From: an uncultured Bacteroidia bacterium
GTDB lineage: Bacteria > Bacteroidota > Bacteroidia > Bacteroidales > ML635J-15
DNA: 64,000 bases
Direction of reading: 5' to 3'
Assembly (NCBI GenBank): GCA_902791865.1
Contig: CADAXK010000006.1
Coordinates: 1 to 64,000, forward strand
The position numbers and the translations under genes are program-made. Positions 63,501 through 64,000 of the stretch are shown piece after piece (within the stretch, counting starts at the first letter, position 1; each line of letters begins with the position of its first letter). Below the pieces are notes generated by a model. It was not told the DNA's origin. It worked only from the letters and a program-made list of their open reading frames with translations, and made no database searches.

Positions 63501-64000
63501 CGAGGTTTGAGTTCATAATCACATTCTGGCTGTTGCCGAAGCTCACACCACGCGAAATGCTTCCCTTGCGCGAAAGTTCAGTCTGCGAGAAAAAGTCGTC
63601 GTAGTTTTCTTTGGTAAGAATGAGGTCGTAGCCAGTGCGTTCGTGCTCGTGGTCGGAAAGCATGTACTTGCTGCGGTCGAATTTCTGTGCCGGCTTCGAG
63701 AAATTCACGGGAAAGGTCTTGAAACTAACTTTTGTTCCTGCTGGCGGCTTCTCATCGAACACAATGGTCGAGGTCTCGAAGTCGAAATGGTATTTTGCAT
63801 CAACAGGATTTCCGTCGGCATCGACAATTTTTATGGAACTTTGCACCACGCTCATCGAATCGAGCACCAGCGTATCGCCCTGCACCGACAGATTTTTCAG
63901 GCTTATCAGCGACTGTGCCGACAGGTTCAACGTAGGCAACGCGGCAAGCATAAAAATTATGCACACCAAGCGAATCCACAGAGTGGAATTACGTTTGTTG
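60520..64000 (-). CDS. Large outer-membrane beta-barrel protein, N-terminus at window edge
   Basis: At least 1,150 residues. The reading frame stays open to the right edge (NKRNSTLWIRLVCIIFMLAALPTLNLSAQS); the positively charged run suggests the true start just beyond it. A signal peptide ends near SAQS. An N-terminal beta-domain (about residues 20-110) precedes a region rich in alternating strands. Long amphipathic strand-turn-strand units follow (SSEVGGKNNHRLKATINYRLL, ITSSTLYEIGSGLENKIEYTYIEV), closing in VIHTASVEVRAYF with a terminal aromatic, typical of an outer-membrane barrel. No plug or TonB box was seen. Function unknown. Confidence 0.8.
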   Translation of the reverse strand, partial: NKRNSTLWIRLVCIIFMLAALPTLNLSAQSLISLKNLSVQGDTLVLDSMSVVQSSIKIVDADGNPVDAKYHFDFETSTIVFDEKPPAGTKVSFKTFPVNFSKPAQKFDRSKYMLSDHEHERTGYDLILTKENYDDFFSQTELSRKGSISRGVSFGNSQNVIMNSNLDLQLDGRIGDNLFISAVISDNNIPIQPDGNSQNLQEFDKVFIKIYNSKFALIAGDFEQKKPQGYFLNYYKKSQGIHLSGKKTFETAKHNAGELNASIGAAVAKGKYHKMQISGVEGNQGPYRLTGANNEAYVVVLAGTEKVYIDGILMSRGSDRDYVIDYNLGEVTFTAHQPINKDKRIIVEFEYTDQNYTRFLVTSSNTLKIDNTEVWLNLYHEGDSKNQPINMDLRDSDKRLMAGIGDNLDQAIIPGYDSLGFNIDEVRYKVVDTIVDGVQYDSVFVYSTNEQDAFYRVSFSLVGENKGNYVRGVSSANGRVYEWVAPVNGVPQGNYIPYTKIVAPQKKQMATFGAKSKFGEKTSASVEVALSNNDRNTFSKLDRGDNFGVAVKTTAEQYLVKTEKNSLSVDVNYEFLNRNFEAVEYFRETEFTRDWNIGSYYADSHCENVAGGHIRYANRKHGNSLYTTSYINRGAEYSGWKNDLSSDYRLGTWHLSGNASLLTSADSLNKTQFLRHKLDISKTFGKIMVGAREEGERNVWHNGEGSLLANSYSYSQYEGFAGTSDSARQKFTLSYKFRNDRKQSLDILKDATRAHDFSLSSEVGGKNNHRLKATINYRLLQVRDTLLYSAEPEDNLTGKLEYNFKLWKGAITSSTLYEIGSGLENKIEYTYIEVAPGQGVYTWTDYNGNGVQELDEFEVAFFADQANFIRVQMPSTEYIKVYANKFNQSLNINPAVRWKSKKGFLKFLSRFSDQFAYSISQKNTSDKIAEFANPFAQNISLDELVSMSSTIRNSLSFNRGKPKFGIDYIVQSVKGKSLLTTGFDSRTNFTQTVLIRYNISPKVGMQNSTIFGKKGYESQFFTAKDYKIASIKDDFQFNVQPNINNRISLTYNLEQKDNTTGTEKLTSNNVGLEYRLNSVKKGSLNANFNFIYYKYASSGNSAVDYEMLQGLQPGMNFTWGINFQRQLANGLQINLSYNGRKSEASPVIHTASVEVRAYF

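Noticed and set aside
1..64000. tRNA or rRNA genes
   Set aside because: No cloverleaf-like sequence with a GTTCGAATCC-type arm was seen in the intergenic regions that I read.

Overview
The window looks like chromosome of a Bacteroidota member, most likely order Bacteroidales. The supporting signs are TAnnTTTG-type -7 promoter boxes, many short lipoprotein signal peptides, and lineage-typical genes: GSCFA, DUF4271 next to hemD and rnpA, an S46 dipeptidyl-peptidase, PorE-like OmpA/TPR/PD40 proteins, and a Maf plus UbiA pair. I saw no rRNA, tRNA, CRISPR array or complete insertion sequence.

Layout. 1-7350 (minus strand): a tight run of redox and detoxification genes (NADPH:FMN reductase, Cys-type alpha/beta hydrolase, two flavodoxins, two hexapeptide acetyltransferases, a cyclophilin-like lipoprotein, an aldo/keto reductase with a ferredoxin tail, a CMD-cupin fusion, a second aldo/keto reductase). 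Several carry lipoprotein or signal peptides in front of normally cytosolic folds. An acyl-ACP thioesterase and a divergent AraC regulator follow. 9.5-14 kb: phosphohexose mutase, LemA and two tandem lipoproteins. 14-17 kb: GSCFA, a propeller-like lipoprotein, and a Bro-N/ClbS fusion flanked by a duplicated Bro fragment. 17-25 kb: DUF748 protein, purL, a metallopeptidase, kdsC, DUF2520. 25-29.6 kb: split chromate transporter, a PurF-like protein lacking the catalytic Cys, and a small membrane protein.

29.6-36.6 kb (minus): trpS, S41 protease, rnpA, hemD, DUF4271, a coiled-coil membrane protein and aspartate kinase. 36.8-43.4 kb is the accessory part: a nucleotidyltransferase/HEPN toxin-antitoxin pair between short direct repeats, a metallophosphoesterase overlapping a nuclease-like gene, a small secreted protein, a DnaE-like protein with an intact PHP domain but no polymerase catalytic aspartates, and an AAA/DUF4143 ATPase behind a well-formed promoter with triple ATTGCGCA repeats. 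43.4-52.5 kb: AI-2E family exporter, NosR/NapH-like flavin/Fe-S membrane protein, YafQ-type toxin with antitoxin, RsmI-like methylase, DPP11-like peptidase, Maf, UbiA, aquaporin, orphan antitoxin. 52.6-64 kb: two PorE-like proteins, a GH3 and a frameshifted GH29 glycosidase, a possible small gene with a strong terminator, and a very large outer-membrane beta-barrel protein cut by the window edge.

Three broad points stand out. Several genes are damaged by single events (a missing start codon, a late nonsense codon, a one-base frameshift). Repeats have entered coding and intergenic DNA, including an in-frame double palindrome inside the hydrolase, a 156-bp element with 12-bp inverted ends, and mosaics of mini-hairpins separated by GAAAC words. 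The best candidate for an undescribed system is the 36.8-43.4 kb accessory cluster with its polymerase-dead DnaE/PHP protein.
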